From positions 4,254,216 to 4,318,215 of the forward strand of contig NC_135557.1 in NCBI RefSeq assembly GCF_964340395.1: a DNA stretch of 64,000 nucleotides. Reading direction: 5' to 3'. The stretch's first letter is position 1; each line of letters opens with the position of its first letter. This document shows positions 53,171 to 64,000 of this stretch, piece by piece. A program made the translations under genes and the position numbers. This DNA comes from Glandiceps talaboti (taxonomy: Eukaryota > Hemichordata > Enteropneusta > Spengelidae). The notes beneath the pieces were generated by a model. The model was not told the DNA's origin. It worked only from the letters and a program-made list of their open reading frames with translations, and ran no database searches.

Positions 53171-54237
53171 CAACTACATAATACATACACACACACAAAC
53201 ACAGCTTCAGTGTCATGCATATAGCCTTTGAACAAGTTCTGTTCAAAGCTGTGAAGTGCAAGAAACGTTGCACTCTAGACTAGAGCATGTTCAGAAAATG
53301 TATCAGCTATATTTACCGGTTACTTCCATGTCACACAGAGAGCAATGTCTAGTATACTAGTCACTTAGGCCATTCTCATCACTTAGGCCATTCTCATTTT
53401 CGCGCCTTTTTTCAAGTTTCCAGTCACGTAAAACTTGTTAGTTTGTAACAAAACTATTAATGGTTGCGTGCAACAGTACATTCCATATACATGAGGTTCA
53501 TTTTCAGTGGTTCTTTTCTTTGTCATACAATAAAACTGATAGACTAGTAAAGTAATATTTGTATATTTCTATTTAATAATCTAGTCATTAGATCATATTT
53601 GGAAGTGCTCATTTGCATTCTCTTTACATATTTTGTTTACTTTGGACGCGTTTCAGCCAATGACAGCGCGCTAAATTATTTCCGAATATAGCAGTCGCAC
53701 CGTCTATCAACAAAATATACCATTTAAAATTGATAAGTCAATTACGACACGGAAACAATAATTGGGGGATGTCCGGTAACTATATTCTTGAAATATGCTT
53801 TTCAGCCCTTCACATTTTTGAGTAAGAAAAATTTCAACAGTGTTCGTGAAATACCGGGTTGAAATATTAATATTTCGATACGGCACTATTTACCTGTTGG
53901 GCAAGCTTTGTCAGAAATTACGTCACTTCCTTCATTTACAGCCCACATTTATATGATCATGCAAGAGAGACAACATCTACTGTCTACACCAATTTGAAAC
54001 AAAAGGGGTCTTGATGTCACATCGTTACACACGTACACAGAACATACGTATGCATGTTGTGTTAAAAGCTAATAAGCTATACAAGATGATCGTTACAATG
54101 TTGCGAACTATCACCGTGAAACCGAAATTAGAAGTACCACAGACATCAATTTGGTACAATCTGAATACAAGGGTGACTTTCATTCTTTTGTCATGTAAAT
54201 AAACTTCTACAAAGAACACGAGTTTTGGGATATCCCA
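53171..54237. other. No gene recognised
   Basis: Unique-looking AT-rich sequence with a short duplication CACTTAGGCCATTCTCAT near 53,362-53,398. Open stretches at 54,011-54,219 lack any family match. Confidence 0.4.
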
Positions 54238-54950
54238 TACGACAAGCCGTTTAGTATGGGAAGCCGTTCAGGCCAAAAATATTTTTTTATTTTATCTGTA
54301 GTATTTTATATTTTTCGTACTTACAAACTAATTTTAACAGTTTATGTACTTTTATTCCATGTTCACATTATTTTAATTGAAATAAGTTTTCATTTATTTG
54401 AGAATATTGTTTTACTTTTCGTCAAACCAGAATTTTTTTAAGGATTATATATAATTGAAAGTCAAAATATATTTTTTGTTAAAGTTTTTTATTTTATTTT
54501 TTAAATTATTTTTTTTTTAAATTTTCAACTTTATTTTTTTCTTTCCCAACTTTTTTTTTTGGCCGAGTCTGCTGACAGGCGCCGGTGCAGAGCACGTCGT
54601 GCTCGTACCAGGCGCCTGTCACGAGTACGAGGCGTGACCTTTGACATCACGTTCTTATTACCTTCGAAATTGATCGCTCAAACATTATATCAGATCTCAA
54701 AACTGTTAATTGACGTGATAGTATCTGTTTTTTCCAACAACCGCGACTTCAGCCGCGTACGATCCATGTGCAACGGGTAAAGGTATTTCCAATGGGTCAG
54801 TCAGGTACTTCTAAGTTCTAGTACGAGCGCACATGTTGACGTCGACCTGCTGTATTACATACGTAGACGTGTTGTTCTCAACTTTGCATGTGTACTCAGA
54901 ACACCGAGAGAATGTATACTACAATGTACGATGAAGTAAACTGAATCTTT

Positions 54951-54983
<33 letters not shown>

Positions 54984-56245
54984 ATAACAAGGCGATAATA
55001 GCTGGTTTAGGTTGATATGTAATACAGCAGGTCGACGTCAATATGTGCGCTCGTACAAGAAGTAGTACCTGACTGACCCATTGGAAATACGCGTTCGCTT
55101 TTCCTCACGTTTTTGTTCCTAAAGCTGTTTTGCTCACGCTCACAGTATAGTGTACCATCTTATTTCAATTCTGGTCAGTTTCACAATAATGAATGTAATT
55201 GTTATTGATGCAACAAACTTTAGTTGTTTTAGATTAACTACCTATACCCTTTGCACATGGATCGTGTCCTACGTAACATCATGTAATACATCATACATGC
55301 GGTCGATAACCTTAACGTGACGGTGTACACATGTGTGTACGCGGCTGAAGTCGCGGTTGTTGGAAAAAACAGATACTATCACACGTAAATTAACAGTTTT
55401 GAGATCTGATATAATGTTTGAGCGACCAATTTCGAAGATAATGAGAAGGTGTATTTGACGCCGAAACACGTCGTAATGGATGTCGAAGGACATGCCTGTC
55501 ACGAGCACGACGTACTCGTGACAGGCGCTGGTCAGCAGACTCGGCCCCCCCCCCAAAAAAAAGTTGGGAAGAAAAAAAAAAAAGTTGAAATTTTTTTTTT
55601 AGATTTAAAAAATGAAATAAAATAACTTTAACAAAAATATATTTTGACTTTCAATTATATATAATCCTTAAAATAATTCTGGTTTGACGAAAAATAAAAC
55701 AATATTCTCAAATAAATGAAAACTTATTTCAATTGAAATAATGTGAACATGGAATAAAAGTACATAAACTGTTAAAATTAGTTTGTAAGTACGAAAAATA
55801 TAAAATACTATAGCAAAAATAAAAAAATAATTTTGGCCTGAACGGCTTCCCATAGTTTAGGCCAAAATTATAATTTTATGTTAGTTGTAGTATTTTACAT
55901 TTTTCGTACTTGCAAACTAATTATATAATTTTATTCCATGCTCACATTATTTTAATTGAAATAAGTTTTCATTTATTTGAGAATATTGTTTTATTATTCG
56001 TCAAACGATAATTTTTTTAAGGATTATATATAATTGAAAGTCAAAATATATTTTTGTTATTTTTTTATTTTTTTTTTTCAACTTTTTTTTTCAACTTTTT
56101 TTTTGGCCGAGTCTGCTGACAGGCGCCTGCACGAGTACGTCGTGCCCGTGACAGGCACCGGGTTCGAGCACGACGTGCTCATGGCCGGCGCCTGTCAGCA
56201 GACTCGGCCAAAAAAAAAGTTGAAAAAAAAGTTGAAAATAATCTA
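54238..56245. mobile_element. Older TATGG-family foldback element (B), split by insertion of a second one
   Basis: Its left end, TACGACAAGCCGTTTAG (54,238-54,254), aligns with the family terminus TATGGGAAGCCGTTCAG. It is interrupted at 54,255 and resumes at 55,861 with GCCAAAATTATAATTTTATG. The resumed part runs through the family arm to a hairpin at 56,079-56,234. That hairpin has ~49-bp perfect arms (one A-run one base short): CAAC-T9-CAAC-T9, then a 23-bp GC-rich arm starting GGCCGAGTCTGCTGACAGGC. The 59-bp loop contains the palindrome GAGCACGACGTGCTC. The right arm beyond the hairpin is missing. Confidence 0.7.
54255..55854. mobile_element. 1.6-kb long-inverted-repeat (foldback) element A
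   Basis: Exactly 1,600 bp. Both ends read TATGGGAAGCCGTTCAGGCC in inverted orientation and are flanked by GTTTAG direct repeats (54,249-54,254 and 55,855-55,860). The arms stay alignable for over 600 bp, through an AT-rich zone, the GC-rich GGCCGAGTCTGCTGAC core, and an inner zone (AACAACCGCGACTTCAGCCG and its inverse). The right arm is longer by two insertions, near 55,090-55,240 and 55,273-55,330. The centre, about 54,866-55,012, holds (CAA)n. No transposase frame. Confidence 0.8.
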
Positions 56246-56365
56246 ATATAAAATATATCCCAGGTAGATGATTGTAAAATTTATTTTTCCGTAGAGTTTA
56301 TATCCGATTTAGATAAAGATTCACCTGTGCATTTTCGAACTCGAAATCACACTATAGTAACCACG

Positions 56366-56380
56366 ATGGCGGGGAGTAAG
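56366..56380 (+). CDS. Candidate first exon MAGSK of an unidentified gene
   Basis: ACCACGATGGCGG is a near-ideal start context, and five codons later AAG|GTGAGT is a near-ideal donor. Downstream partners are unproven; the open stretch at 59,225-59,392 has a matching phase. Weak evidence, noted because both signals are strong. Confidence 0.25.
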
Positions 56381-56399
56381 GTGAGTCGTCCGTCGACTT

Positions 56400-59224
56400 C
56401 ACTTTGTATAGTAGAGTGCACGTGAGTACATAATGACATGTCTGATAGTACATGTAGTTTGTCATCCACGGCAATCAACGAGGTGTGCGTCATGTGTATT
56501 TACACCCTACCCCTTCCTTGCTTGTTTGACGTATTAAATATCATTCGATGAATACATAGAATTTGTTTTAATATCGTATTAAGATTTCTTTATTTTTGAC
56601 GCGGTGCACGGGGCTGGCATGAATACTAGTCTAGTAGACGTGTGACTAAAAGCTATATAGTTACCATTTGCAATAAGGATTCCTCCAGTAAATCATGCTC
56701 ATTGTATGAACTTGTCAGACATTCAATGGGATTTGACCGAAAACATTCACGAAAACCGAATAATTCTTTTCGTATTATCAATCTTATTTACAAATGTCAA
56801 ATAATCTGTAATATACTTTACTCCATTCTTACTAACATTGGCAAGGACCGACACGGAACAATTATCAAAAGTATGTCAAAGTCCAAGTGCTGTAAACACA
56901 TATAGGTATGAGCGTACAAATACAGTGCGATGAAATAAAATTGTCAACAAACCTAAATAGTAATTACCGTCGATAAAAAGAAACGTCTTTATAACAAATA
57001 TGCGGATGCGGAAAAAAAAACTTACATTTTGTGAGCTTTTAATCACGTGTCACTCGGTCAAAGGAAGCCTATCTAGTACGGGGCTAAGTACGAGGAGTTG
57101 GGAGAAAATCATACACGATGACGATCGCGCCGCTGTTGTGAATCATTATGTATACGTGAAAATATAGGCAAAGCATTTCGATAAACCCACACGTTTTTCT
57201 TCTGAAAGTAAAAGACACACTTTGCACTTGTCTAGTGTTGTCTGAGACTGGACGAGTTATGAGTACAGTCTGAGAGAATCTAGATCTGGCGTGGATTTGT
57301 ATGAGTTGTCCTTGAAGTGTACTGAATCAAATCTTGGTATTTCAAACAAGCACGGGGGATTATGTGCCAACTCAAGTATATATTATTGTACATATTTTCA
57401 TTTAATTATATTTATTATGAACTATATATACCAGTACTTTGTATTATCACCCGATTGTTATTCGAATGAGCAAATAGACATTATAGACGATTGTTATGTA
57501 CGTACGTAGAAAAGTACCCCTCTTCTGGTTGAATTGATCCATTGCAGGTTACATGTAAAGTTACAAATAACATACACCAATAGCAAGGACAAGCAATTCT
57601 CTTCAAATGGTTTTGCCTCGCCTGTCGAACACTACGAAAACTTTGAAGGTCGAGTTAGGCTTGGGTGTCTCTGTCTACGTCTGCAACGTCGTGCAACTTT
57701 TATTATTTTTTTATTACAAGGGAATGCATGTGTGTCGTTCAAATTGCCGCCGTCACGCGTCAGAGGTGTCACAGTATACCACGGAAGTAGTGATTACCAT
57801 GGAAATGGGGATACTTCCTTGAATATACTGATACGTATTAACATAAATAATTATATAATATTAAAAAAAACAAAGGTGATTTTTTTTTTCTAACTGGGAT
57901 ATGTGCAAGGCAGAAAAACTTACTTTATGGAAATATAATGACGAGACACCCACCCCAAATTTTGTTTTCATATCTTAATTAACATAACAATTTTGTTACA
58001 AATGTACAAAGCTTGACATCTGAAGATATACATGAACAATGTGTTATACTAAAATAGCTAATCGTATAGTTTGCATACATTTGGAAGTAACATAAAGCAT
58101 AGACTATAATTTATACTAAGATTTTAAGGAAAGTTATTCAAGTTATTGATGAAATTATGCTAACGACGCCTTCTTGTCCATTTTTACTTCTGGATCGTAA
58201 AAACTGTGATATTAACATATAAAGATGGAAAATCGCAAACTTCCTATAGATACACGTTCGTTATACCACATTGTAGGTGAAGTCATCCTATTTCATTTTA
58301 TTTATTGGACTCCGACATTCCATTTTATTACTATGGTATGTAATTCAAACGGGGGCGACTCATTCCGACTTTGCGGTCAGAGCGCTTTCACAAATCTTGC
58401 GCCGTTTTCCGACTATTTGCATTCCGCGAGAAACAATTGATTAGAATATGGTGTGCACCCACGGGTGTGTTATGTAAGGATGTTGTTAACACCACTTGTA
58501 AATTCCCACTGAGTAAAATTCTGACTGTAGGTAGACGTTGATTGGCTGCCACACAATATAACATGTGTAATACTTGCTCGTTAATACTGACCTCACATAT
58601 AGACAATGATTTCCCACCAAAACGTAAAATCACAGGTGATGGATTCATTTTTGCTCTTTATCTTGATTGGTTCTCATTACCTTTTCAAATACTTGTAAAT
58701 CAGTCCAGCTACGACTACAGCTCAAAAAATTCAAAATGGCTACACATCTATCTGTAATGTCTGTCTGTGAATTGCTGAGGCTCGATGGAAGATGCGACTT
58801 GCGAAGACGGAGGAAGCCCAAAGTTGTGCCTACCTGTTTGGTTGGGATAACTGACATCATGCTAAGATAGATTTTATTTGCGTCGTTTTTGACATCATGC
58901 TATTTTTTCGCTTGTACGGATTGTGTTGGGTTGGGTTATGTGGGCAATGGACAACAGTTTGGCCAGTTCCATTGTCTAGGAGAAGCAAAAGGTATAGGAT
59001 CGATTAGTTGAAAAAAGTTGAAAAATTTGGGTCAAAAATTACATGACTGCATAGTTACGTGAACAAAATTAATGGAAGCGTTGTATTTTGCCACTACCAG
59101 TTCAAAAAGAAGCTAACATAAATTTAATGTCCGGCACTTTCGCACATTTAGTCACCAATGACTTTAATTAATTCACTAATATTTAATATTTCTCCTCGTC
59201 AATGCATGTCCAATTGACTTTTAG
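56400..59224. other. No supportable gene
   Basis: Contains a 44-codon plus-strand frame at 58,736-58,870 (MATHLSVMSVCELLRLDGRC, then a basic patch) with good start context but no family match and no splice donor. Confidence 0.35.
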
Positions 59225-59392
59225 AAATGGAATTGTATCATAGACGTCAGTCTCTCATCATATATGTTTACGATGAAAAAAAAAGAATTCAGCAAAGAAA
59301 AAAAAATTAAAAACCAACCAAGTGGGCACAATAATGGAGCTGGACAAGACGACCAGAGACAGTTGGATGGGATTATCAATCTCAAGGCAGAC
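59225..59392 (+). CDS. Candidate exon, Lys-rich, with duplicated 3' end
   Basis: An acceptor-like TTGACTTTTAG at 59,224, open frame through KNQPSGHNNGAGQDDQRQ and LDGIINLKAD, then GTGAGT. It is 56 codons, phase 0. A second copy of its last ~35 bp plus donor and intron start lies at 59,575-59,635. Confidence 0.25.
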
Positions 59393-59561
59393 GTGAGTTA
59401 ATAATTGTCTTATAAAGATTTTAATCAATGTTATTGGAACATTAGAAGGTAGAGACTTTCATGTCTGCAGTATGTAACAGAATAAGATATTACAATATCA
59501 ATGAATGCTATATATTGAAAAAGTAAATTTTTAAACTATTGTTTGATTAATTCACTTTCAG

Positions 59562-59611
59562 ATGGAACATCCCCAAGATGGATGGATGTGATTTTCAATC
59601 TCAAGGCAGAA
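59562..59611 (+). CDS. Candidate duplicated exon
   Basis: Acceptor TTCACTTTCAG, donor GTGAGT, 50 bp. The segment TTCAATCTCAAGGCAGAAGT and the following intron start (AATAATTGTCTTAT) repeat those at 59,376-59,412. Joined in phase 0 to the previous candidate exon it meets a stop after nine codons, so the reading frame is unresolved. Confidence 0.2.
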
Positions 59612-60570
59612 GTGAGTCAATAATTGTCTTATATATAATATATTTTTTGTCTTTTTTGAAATGGTATTGGTGTCTTAGGTCGCTCTCATTATAGCTGTAT
59701 TTTTGTGTGTGATTTTGAGGGCTTTTTCGTCTGTTTTCGTGTTTTTTTTTCGTTTCGACGTTTAACCCGGATCAAATGCTACAATTCCTCTAATTCAAAC
59801 GCAAATAGACAGAACTGATTCAAATCTGAATCTGTAGCGGTTTTGCTATATCACTTTTACTATAGTACGCAACAACCGCTACAGATCCCCCTATCTAACG
59901 CTCCCCTCTAAAATGTGTTCCGGATCAGGGAGCACATTTTGTTGTTGTTTAATATGTCATCCCCTAACCTTTAACCTAGCTCGTACTATAATCATAAAAA
60001 TGGTGAAGTGTAATAATGTGTGTAAGGTAGCGAGGTAACTACTTGTTTAATAAGTCATACATGACAGTTCAAAGTTGAGGTTTGTGCAATTTAAAAATAT
60101 CAAGAATTTGAAGCCCACTAAATAAATGGTTGGAATGTGCAGAGATACAACTAAAAGAATAGCCTGGACTGCCATTTTTGAGACTTGTGAATCAGCGTGT
60201 TCATTTTAAGCCGGCCACCGACCAGTTTGCCCGGCTATTCTGTCAATTGGGTCGGCTATTCAGCGGCTAAAAATTTACAAATTAAATGCAAAATTGGTTT
60301 TGTACTTTGATTATTTCAAATTTCTAAGAAAAGCCTAAAAAATGAAATCTCTATTTCCGTTAGTAACGAAATATAGACGATCTGAATCGATCGTACTCAA
60401 TATGTTATCGTGCACGGAATATCGAGTTGACATACGGGTGGGTAGATCTACTCAATCGAGCACGAGTGTCAATCGAACATTACCGAACGTGAGAAATGGA
60501 ACGGAGCTCGGAGGCATTGGCTTCCGATTGTTTCCGAAACTTACCGAAAATCCAAAGATCGGCATTGAAA

Positions 60571-60657
60571 ATGGCGTCGTCCAAGAAACGTAAAGTACAT
60601 CTCGTAAATACCACCCTCGAATATTTTGGTTTTTCAAAGAGAGGTCGAACTAAGTTT
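60571..60657 (+). CDS. Candidate first exon of a nuclear (transposase-derived?) protein
   Basis: AAAATGG start, then MASSKKRKV (SV40-type NLS) and TTLEYFGFSKRGRTKFG before GTAGGT. Short Lys/Arg N-termini with T-L-x-x-F-G/F-F patterns occur in hAT-derived and TTF-domain proteins. No further exon was recognised. Confidence 0.3.
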
Positions 60658-61604
60658 GGTAGGTTGAGTTGCAACACTGTTCAGAGTGTAGGAATTTTCA
60701 ATTAATTGTATAATTTGAATAACAAATCGCACAAATGACAGGATTTCTGATCGTGATCATGATATATTATATGACAAAGTTGCCAATCATGATAATGTAC
60801 TTTGACAGATCGCAACATATTGGCTGTTCAACTAAGTTCTAGTTCAGCATCACACGAAGGCGATCATTTAAGCTTATGTGATTTAAGTGACGTCTGTGAT
60901 GGTTATCGTATTGAATCCTGTCGGAGTTTACAAATAAATGACAAACGTGTTGTTTTTGAATATTGATGACACTGATAAAATATACTCCATTATCTCTAAA
61001 CTTGTTTACATACTACATGTACAAAGGTGTACATGTACGTGAGCTTTGAATTTTAATTTAGATTGTTTTAATGGTTTAACCGATGTAGTTATAGCCATTT
61101 CTGTGAATTATTTTTGTTGTTGACAACTTCGATAAATTTATGGATCAACAGATCTTGAATATGAAAATCTTTGACTGTTTTTGGCGACGTTTCATTTTTC
61201 TGGTAAAGTGCATACATTGAAAATAATGTTAAGTTTTAAAGTAATAATAAAGTTACCTTTTTTGAAATCTAGTTTTGAAGCAACTATGTATCACTACTAT
61301 ATAAAATGGAGTGAGCAGTTCTATTGTCTAAAGTTTGAAAGTGTGTACTTTTATTTTTGAAATTCTAAACCAACATTGTTTAACTAAATGCAGACAACAA
61401 TGGATGGTTATGCACTACTCGTTTTAAAATTCCATAGCTAATTACAAAACAATTGAGATGTACAGCAGTGTAGATAGAACATCTGTTCACTTTTGGGAGA
61501 ATGATCAGTGAAATTTTCTTTTAGGGTGATTAAAAGTACATAACATCCTCTTTCAGAACTTATTTGTAGATAAAGAAGAGACCAATAATCTGAGACTAGT
61601 ACAT

Positions 61605-61840
61605 GTACAGTACAAGTAGTTAGTCAGTTACCAGTCAGTCACTCATCATGTAGTACAAATGAAGCAGTCAGTCAGTCACCTGTCAGTCAGCCACCAAGTA
61701 GTACATGTACATTACAAGGAGTCAGTCAGTTAGTCAGTCACTAGTCAGTCACTAGTCAGTCAGCCATCATTTAGTATAACACTGTCAGTTACCAGTCAGT
61801 CAGTCACCAGTTAGTCAGTCATCAATTAGTCAGCCAGGTA
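61605..61840. repeat. Degenerate (GTCA)n-rich region
   Basis: Irregular AGTCAGTCACCAGTCAGTCA runs, three clusters with diverged spacers. Confidence 0.85.
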
Positions 61841-62194
61841 CACCGGTGCTGATATCTAAACAACACAAGCATGAGTGTCCTTTTACACCAGGTCCTGATG
61901 TTGCTCGGCAAACAATACAGAATGCCTTTGTTGAAAGAAGTGACTCAGATCACCACCACATTGTTCATAACTAATATGATTCTGATTACAACAGTGACTA
62001 TGATTCATATTGATTCTCATTTCATGTAGGTAACTGTGGTCCAATTTTAAAGCAATTTCTATGAACTATAAGTGCACAAAATGCCTTAAAATTTTTACTC
62101 ACTGAGGGGGGACACTCCCGTCCCTGGAACCCTCCACCAAGAGGAGAACCTTGTGACACTACACATTTATTTAATGATATGGGTTGATAATGTG

Positions 62195-63263
62195 TTGGTA
62201 CAAGCATGGATATATGGTACTATGGGTAATCAATTTCCTCAACAACAGATCTCAAAGGGTTTTTGTCAACGTTCATCTGTCGGATTCGCTTCAAACTTGT
62301 ACTGGCTCTCCTCAGGGATGTGTATTGTCTCCGCTGCTCTATATCCTTTATACAGATGATTGTAGAAGTAAACATGATGGCCGTCATCTTGTAAAATTTG
62401 CAGATGACAGTGCCCTTGTCTCACTTCTGCAGGGGTCAGAACTACATCACGGACCCGCACTAGATGAATTTGTAAACTGGTGCGACAATTCCTATCTGAA
62501 CTTAGATATATCTAAAACAAAGGATATGATCACCGACTTTAGGAGACAACAACATAGTGTTGAGGAGACCACAGTACATGGTCAAGTAGTCGAATTAGTA
62601 CGACAATATCCTTATTTAGGTTCCATCCTTAATGACAAGTTACAATGGGATATAAATACAGAGGCTATTTTGTAAAATGGTCAGCAGCGTTTGTACTTTC
62701 TTCGGAAACTGGCATCTTTTTCAGTAGATAACACCATACTATCATTGTTTTACAAATCTTTCATTGAAAGCTTTTCTGTTATCTGCTGGTTTTGTAATTT
62801 AAATTTGATGAACAGAAATTCTCTGGAAAGAATTGTCACCATAAGTTCAAAAATTATTGGCGTACCACAAAGAAGTCTTTTGTCATTTTACAATCAACAA
62901 ATCGTGAGAAAGGCTCGTTCAATTTTAGATACAGACCACATTTTAACACATGAATTCGATTTCCTTCCATCAGGAAGACGTCTTAGATGCCCAACTTAAA
63001 GGACAAACCGTCATAAGAACTCTTTTATTCCATCTGCTGTGCGGCTTTTAAATAAGACATTTTAGATACTCATTTTTTAGTAAGAATTGTTTTTAATGTT
63101 CTGTAACCTCTTATCGTGTTTTTTTCTTTGTACCAGTCTGTTGCCTCTTATTTTCCGTCTATATTTGTTGTGTATATTTGATGTATGTTCTGTCCGCCAA
63201 AATGAATTGCCCATTTGGGATAAATAAAGTTATTGAATTGAATTGAATTGAATTGAATTGAAT
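62195..63263 (+). mobile_element. 5'-truncated LINE (reverse transcriptase fragment) with (TTGAA)n tail
   Basis: The frame 62,184-62,675 reads GSPQGCVLSPLLYILYTDD (RT block 4), then KFADDSALVSLL, the F-x-D-D catalytic motif, then the thumb (YLGSILNDKLQWD). A TAA follows; the next frame (62,691-62,999) has MYFLRKLASFSV through LPSGRRLRCPT, and after a further shift comes the RHKNSFIPSAVRLLN-like ending. AATAAA at 63,222 and a TTGAA tail complete the 3' end. The layout fits the CR1/L2/Rex1 group of LINEs. No endonuclease remains; it is inactive. Confidence 0.85.
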
Positions 63264-64000
63264 ATTAATGTCTATCACATAAGTAATCCTTGAACAATTG
63301 CAAAGGTAATCCCCTAATGGACCACTTTGGAAAGAATAATTTCATGATTAATAGTATCAAAAGCATTGGAAAAGTCCAGAAAATGCCAAGAGTAACTCTG
63401 CCTTCACCCGTCATCATACGCATCTAAACTCAATCCAACATGTGTTATTTTAGTGTTTTTCTTGCATCGATATTTGATCGAATGTCATCGGCCTAACTCA
63501 CTGATTTTTATATCATATTTCACAACGGAAAGTTGCTAGCTGCGACTATTTTATTTCTATTCCCAATGGCTATTTGATGTGTCCCAATTTTAAACACAAA
63601 TATTTAGTTTTGTGGCTACAGAACCTGGTGATGCGCTATCAAGATCATTCATTCTTGTGTGTAAAATAGTAAGCGTTCACATTCGTGATATAAGAGTTCA
63701 GCCATGCTGATATAGTGAGGTCTTGAGACAGTTGTCATTATTCATATTTCATTGTAAGTCAGATGTACAATACTAATAAATCATGTCTTAATTTCTTGCA
63801 AGTACAGTAAGCTATAAATACTATCAATCACACTTTAGCAATGATTACTGGTAATAATTCGGAGGTAATTGTCAGGCATACAATATAAAGACCAGTGAAT
63901 GTAATAATTTCAGACTGAATGATAGTCTAAGAGTATTTGTAAGCAGACATGTTCATCAGAGCTCACACAGAAATCTTTTATACTTTATCTCAAGAATAGT
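63264..64000. other. No feature seen
   Basis: AT-rich sequence with no coding stretch, repeat or RNA gene that I can support. Confidence 0.45.

Noticed and set aside
51488-53273. Long Tyr/Val/Cys/Met and His/Thr/Tyr/Ile reading frames
   Set aside because: Pure translations of (ATGT)n on either strand.
54559-54780. Arg-rich open frame in the foldback element
   Set aside because: Arises from the GC-rich palindromic core and is not preserved in the opposite arm as a protein.
61860-61972. Open stretch with ...TPGPDVARQTIQNAFVERSD as a terminal exon
   Set aside because: No acceptor, family match or upstream exon; too short to support.

Overview
The window is AT-rich, intron-bearing animal DNA. 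It holds two confidently recognised multi-exon genes, one small two-exon gene, many minisatellites and microsatellites, LINE tails and inverted-repeat elements. The gene content (a Bcl-3-type nuclear IkappaB, a stand-alone death-domain protein and selenoprotein S) fits a marine invertebrate, either a non-vertebrate deuterostome or a lophotrochozoan. I cannot place it further from the sequence alone. Nothing looks bacterial and there is no CRISPR array.

Layout: (1) 1-0.8 kb is a 21-bp minisatellite running off the left edge. (2) 1.55-3.02 kb (minus) is a two-exon gene for a 118-residue death-domain protein. (3) 3-15 kb is mostly non-coding, with a broken membrane-anchor reading frame at 7.5-7.8 kb, small tandem repeats, a tiny retroelement relic near 10.7 kb and a foldback element at 12.19-12.51 kb. 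(4) 15.07-29.77 kb (plus) is a complete seven-exon Bcl-3 gene encoding 506 residues. It has a TATA box and a perfectly palindromic kappaB site upstream, and a cluster of kappaB-like motifs around exon 2. (5) 29.8-35.4 kb is intergenic DNA and/or a long 3' UTR with a 59-bp minisatellite, hairpins and a MITE. (6) 35.49-50.84 kb (minus) is a complete six-exon selenoprotein S (SELENOS/VIMP) gene encoding 197 residues. Its penultimate codon is an in-frame UGA (selenocysteine) followed by Gly and a real stop. Its introns hold about 3.5 kb of a 44-bp minisatellite, about 3.2 kb of a 49-bp minisatellite, a duplicated (GA)n block and a degraded LTR-element relic. (7) 51.0-52.9 kb contains two convergent LINE 3' ends that meet in one (ATGT)n tract. 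(8) 54.24-56.25 kb is a nested pair of long inverted-repeat elements of the 12.2-kb family. (9) 56.3-61 kb has only weak candidate exons. (10) 62.2-63.26 kb is a 5'-truncated LINE with a (TTGAA)n tail.

Two of the three genes belong to innate-immune or NF-kappaB biology (death domain, Bcl-3). The third is an ER stress/ERAD protein whose promoter carries a UPR-element-like TGACGTG. No operon-like organisation is implied. The most novel material is the foldback family with 5'-TATGG termini, 6-bp target duplications, a GC-rich hairpin core and one demonstrable nested insertion.
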